Assembly (NCBI GenBank): GCA_964359085.1
Contig: CAYHRT010000068.1
Location: 1-16,890 of the forward strand
Length of the DNA: 16,890 nt
Source: GWA2-49-15 sp964359085
GTDB lineage: Bacteria; Bdellovibrionota; Bacteriovoracia; Bacteriovoracales; Bacteriovoracaceae
Reading direction: 5' to 3'
How positions within the stretch are numbered: the stretch's first letter is position 1; the number at the start of each line of letters is the position of its first letter. Shown piece by piece: positions 14,433-16,890 of this stretch. The position numbers and the translations under genes are program-made. The notes beneath the pieces were generated by a model. It searched no databases, was not told the DNA's origin, and worked only from the letters and a program-made list of their open reading frames with translations.

Positions 14433-15236
14433 CTAGAGTGATTCTTGGAAGTAACGAACAATTTCAGCTTTTGTCGCCAGACGATTCTTGACTTCTAAGT
14501 CAAACATTTTGCGATTATGTTTTCGCACTTTCTTGTTGAATCGTTCTTGCTGCTTGCGCTCTTTCTTTGTGGCCCCATCAACAGGAATCGGTTGCTTGTA
14601 TTCAATTACGGGCCCAAAGGCCGTACCGATTTTACCATTACACATTTCATTGGTATCATTGGATGTTTTAACCGCCGTGGCCAACTGATCAGCGGCGACG
14701 CCAGTAGCAACTTCATTGATCGTCTGTTGGAATTCGGCGAAAGTCTCACGGCTTCTACTCAATTCTTTGGCCAAATGTTTGTTATATCGAACAAGTGCGC
14801 GGTTATGGCGACGAACTTGACGATTAAAACGTTTTTGCTCACGTCTTTCTTGTTTGCTTTGCCCATTCACCGCAATTTCTTTTTCAACATCAGTTCGCAT
14901 TTCAGGATATTTCCCTGTAGCACGGTACTCGGATTCATTCAGGATGCGAACAATATCGTGAAGAGGATTATTACGAATCTCTTTGGCACCCCATAGGCTT
15001 AAGGCCAGACCGAGGGGAAGAACCAAGGAACCCGCGATTCCCGCTGTGGCCGTTCCAAAGATGGCATAGGCGCCATAATATCCAAGCAGGCCCAAAGCAT
15101 TGCCATTAAGCTGCACCATTCGAGGCAGTATGGGAGAATCAATTTTCTTCATATATTCACCTTGGCAGGTTGCCAAGGCCTGACTTCCCAAGGAGATAGT
15201 TAGAAGCATGCCTAAGAAGATTTTTTTCACGTTCAT
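14433..15236 (-). CDS. Exported protein with duplicated basic segment, unknown function
   Basis: From ATG 15236 the product has 267 residues with a signal peptide (NVKKIFLGMLLTISLGSQALA, cleavage near residue 23). A hydrophobic stretch at about 45-85 (YAIFGTATAGIAGSLVLPLG) may insert in a membrane. Two copies of a basic segment occur at about 120-147 and 216-243, with pattern V-[ND]-G-x-[ST]-K-x-E-R-x-x-Q-x-R-F-N-[RK]-x-V-R-[RK]-H-N-R; they flank a central region of about 70 residues. The copies are about 60% identical by eye. I do not recognise the family. A polyanion-binding or structural role at the envelope is a guess from charge. Start choice: GGAG (15246-15249) is 9 bp before ATG 15236 but abuts TTG 15245, so the ATG is preferred. 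Confidence 0.72.
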   Translation of the reverse strand: MNVKKIFLGMLLTISLGSQALATCQGEYMKKIDSPILPRMVQLNGNALGLLGYYGAYAIFGTATAGIAGSLVLPLGLALSLWGAKEIRNNPLHDIVRILNESEYRATGKYPEMRTDVEKEIAVNGQSKQERREQKRFNRQVRRHNRALVRYNKHLAKELSRSRETFAEFQQTINEVATGVAADQLATAVKTSNDTNEMCNGKIGTAFGPVIEYKQPIPVDGATKKERKQQERFNKKVRKHNRKMFDLEVKNRLATKAEIVRYFQESL

Positions 15237-15351
15237 TGTAATCAACTCCGTTTAAAATGTTTGAGCGGTGTAACAAACCTTTCCGTTTCGCACTATAAGA
15301 AAATGCGTGGATTGTACTTTTTACCAACATTCCGAAGGATGTATAAGTAAT

Positions 15352-15381
15352 ACTAATCAACTTGTATTATAAAAGATTAGT
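15352..15381. promoter_or_regulatory. Inverted repeat in divergent intergenic region
   Basis: ACTAATC (15352-15358) and GATTAGT (15375-15381) are perfect inverted copies, 23 bp centre to centre, in the gap between two divergently transcribed exported-protein genes. The AT-rich spacer contains TATTAT on the plus strand and TATAAT on the minus strand. The spacing of about two helical turns would suit a dimeric regulator overlapping promoters. No known operator is recognised. Confidence 0.35.
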
Positions 15382-15471
15382 TTTAATTTTAGCAGAAATG
15401 CACTATTTTCCGCGCCAATTCAGCAACCGGTTTTTTAATTAACCGTTAACTTTTAGAATAGGAGAAATTTT

Positions 15472-15981
15472 ATGAAGACAATTTTTGGAATTATGATGGC
15501 CGTTTATTTGTTCTCAAGTTTTGCCCATGCAACATCCCTTCACCCCGACACTTTTTCACAAAGTGCAAAACTGTTAACTTGGAATTTTGAAAATGATAGT
15601 TTCCTTGCTTCAAAAAATGTCCGAGGTGGTACAGTGACTGTGAATGCTGTAAAAAAAGAAGTCTCAATTCGCTTTGACCTCCGGAACAACTGTCCTCCCA
15701 ATGCTTTTTGCTTAGCTTATATCCCAACTCATGAAATCACATTACCGCTTAAAAAAGTCGAAACCGATAGCTGCGGTAGTGTTCTCTACACCGCTGAACG
15801 AAACATGCTACCGGTCGATGGCACCCATGGAAAACTTGTGGTGACAGATGTCAGTCGTTCATTCTGTGAAATGGTTTACATTGCACCAACTATGATTAAG
15901 TACTCAGAAAGCTTTTTTGATCGCCTCAACGGAAAATTTGTGAAAACAAAATCTCATATGACTGCTGATCGTCTGGAATAA
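15472..15981 (+). CDS. Small exported protein of unknown function with four cysteines
   Basis: The 169-residue product has a signal peptide with a clean AxA site (MKTIFGIMMAVYLFSSFAHA, cleavage after residue 20). The mature protein is about 149 residues, apparently beta-rich, with cysteines at 74, 80, 101 and 132 that could form two disulfides (CPPNAFC is a tight pair). No family is recognised. ATG 15472 has AGGAG 7 bp upstream. The gene is monocistronic: a divergent neighbour lies upstream and a GC-rich terminator hairpin follows 31 bp after its stop. Confidence 0.75.
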   Translation: MKTIFGIMMAVYLFSSFAHATSLHPDTFSQSAKLLTWNFENDSFLASKNVRGGTVTVNAVKKEVSIRFDLRNNCPPNAFCLAYIPTHEITLPLKKVETDSCGSVLYTAERNMLPVDGTHGKLVVTDVSRSFCEMVYIAPTMIKYSESFFDRLNGKFVKTKSHMTADRLE

Positions 15982-16012
15982 TTATAGCGCAAACAATTGC
16001 CTAGTATAAATG

Positions 16013-16035
16013 AAGGCCCCTTTTGGGGCCTTTAG
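16013..16035. terminator. Intrinsic terminator hairpin, probably bidirectional
   Basis: AAGGCCCC (16013-16020) and GGGGCCTT (16025-16032) form a perfect 8-bp stem with a TTTT loop, 31 bp after the stop of the 15472 gene. The plus-strand tail is short (TTT then AGG), so it is a modest intrinsic terminator. On the minus strand it is followed by CATTT and could also stop transcription from the AAA/DUF4143 gene. Confidence 0.75.
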
Positions 16036-16061
16036 GAAGACGACAGTTCAGACGTTTTTTT

Positions 16062-16090
16062 TGAAGAAAGAAAACTCCTCTAGTTGAGTT
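16062..16090 (-). terminator. Candidate terminator for the DUF4143 gene
   Basis: Read on the minus strand, AACTC and GAGTT (16086-16090 and 16073-16077) form a 5-bp stem with an 8-nt loop, followed by TTCTTTCTTC. It lies 14 bp after the stop of the AAA/DUF4143 gene. The stem is short, so support is limited. Confidence 0.35.
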
Positions 16091-16103
16091 GTTTTTTACG
16101 TTT

Positions 16104-16890
16104 TTATGGCAAAATTTTTCCGGCCCAAAGTTGCTGAAGAAAATCACTCCAGCGAAGAATCTCAATTCCATCAACGGTTCGTGAAACCGATTCCAAACAC
16201 ACCATAAGGTGTCGTCGCATTGGGGCCTCTTCCGCGATGGCGCGCAAAGAGCGCAGATCCCGTTCTGCAATAATCTTCTTGCTCTTAACTTCAATTGCGA
16301 TTTCATCATTGAGGATAAAATCTACTTCAAATCCGGAGGTCGAGCGCCAGTAGGTCAATTCGTCGACGGTCCCGCGCAGATCAACCCAAGTGCGTAGCTC
16401 GTGGTGTATCCACGACTCAAAGGCATCGCCGTATTCTGGAGTAGCAGGTGCCAGACTTTTTCGGCCCTGCAAGGCGTGGGCGATCCCGTTGTCGAATAGA
16501 TATATCTTTGGCGTTTGGATGGCCTTCCGAGTTTTTCCACGCCTCCATGGCTGGAGGAGTGAAGCGAGCAGGGTATCTTCGAGTACCTGATAGTAATTAG
16601 TCACAGTTGATTTTGAAACCTGCGCATCGCTTGCAACAGAGGCGAAGTTGATCATCTTCCCATGCCCGAGCGCGGCCACCTCTAAAAAGCGACTAAATGC
16701 TGGCAAATTTCTGGTTACTCCCTCTGCCGCAATTTCCTGTGTGAGATAATCCCCGATGTAGGCCCGGAGGTCCTCATACGGTGAATCCGAAAATACCACA
16801 GAGGGCATAAGCCCAAAACAAAGGGCCTCATTTAACCGGAAGCTTTCGCCGAGTTCGGCCCACACGAAGGGATGCATTCTTCTCGAACGG
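16104..16890 (-). CDS. AAA ATPase with DUF4143 domain, C-terminal part (5' end outside window)
   Basis: The frame is open to the window end, giving about 262 residues; the ATG at 16877 is internal (RSRR precedes it in frame) and the P-loop ATPase half lies beyond the window. SRRMHPFVWAEL and LNEALCFGLMPSVV match the junction between AAA_14 and DUF4143 in this family. A winged-helix-like stretch follows (VASDAQVSKSTVTNYYQVLE), then a nuclease-like core with GFEVDFIL and AIEVKSKK, the E-x-D...E-x-K pattern of PD-(D/E)xK folds. These proteins are common, often on mobile or horizontally acquired DNA, and their cellular role is unsettled. G+C is higher than in the neighbours: 37/60 at 16201-16260 and 35/60 at 16441-16500, against 23/60 at 15601-15660 in the gene before. 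Recent transfer is plausible. Confidence 0.9.
   Translation of the reverse strand, partial: RSRRMHPFVWAELGESFRLNEALCFGLMPSVVFSDSPYEDLRAYIGDYLTQEIAAEGVTRNLPAFSRFLEVAALGHGKMINFASVASDAQVSKSTVTNYYQVLEDTLLASLLQPWRRGKTRKAIQTPKIYLFDNGIAHALQGRKSLAPATPEYGDAFESWIHHELRTWVDLRGTVDELTYWRSTSGFEVDFILNDEIAIEVKSKKIIAERDLRSLRAIAEEAPMRRHLMVCLESVSRTVDGIEILRWSDFLQQLWAGKILP

Noticed and set aside
15237..15245. TTG 15245 as start of the 14433 gene.
   Set aside because: The GGAG sequence directly abuts this TTG; ATG 15236 has proper 9-bp spacing.

Overview
The window looks like a chromosomal segment of a Gram-negative bacterium, most likely a member of the Bdellovibrionota (Bacteriovoracia or Bdellovibrio-like). This placement rests on the ftsH-folP pair, an LplT-PlsC fusion, a canonical HD-GYP enzyme, a GspE/PilB ATPase, many small signal-peptide proteins and tight gene packing. 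It is an inference, not a proven assignment. I see no rRNA, tRNA, CRISPR array or insertion sequence.

Layout. (1) 1-2379, plus strand: the 3' end of ftsH, then folP, then a polytopic UPF0104/LPG-synthase-TM membrane protein, in one tightly spaced unit. (2) 2366-4615, minus strand: an HD-GYP c-di-GMP phosphodiesterase followed by a radical SAM/SPASM enzyme. The HD-GYP start is better placed at TTG 4615 than at the upstream ATGs, because a palindromic -10 box (4638-4649) lies between it and the divergent gene. (3) 4688-8967, plus strand: a small membrane/coiled-coil protein, a secreted GH26 beta-mannanase-family enzyme, a membrane-anchored glycerophosphodiesterase (GDPD) with two C-terminal repeats of about 120 residues, and a cyclic-nucleotide-binding protein. 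The last three genes overlap at their ends. (4) 8954-11685, minus strand: an LplT-like MFS/PlsC fusion coupled by ATGA to a second, periplasmic GDPD. (5) 11830-13587, plus strand: a lone GspE/PilB-type ATPase. (6) 13647-15981: three small exported proteins of unknown function, one with duplicated basic segments. (7) 16104-16890, minus strand: the C-terminal part of an AAA/DUF4143 ATPase with visibly higher G+C, running off the window.

How the genes may work together. The centre of the window (4.7-11.7 kb) is an envelope-facing lipid and polysaccharide set: a mannan-family hydrolase, two GDPDs and a lysophospholipid transporter/acyltransferase. A c-di-GMP hydrolase and a cNMP-binding protein lie beside it. 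The GH26-GDPD-cNMP operon, with its unrecognised C-terminal repeat domain, is the best candidate here for an undescribed system. Flanking units are either housekeeping (ftsH-folP) or poorly characterised secreted proteins.
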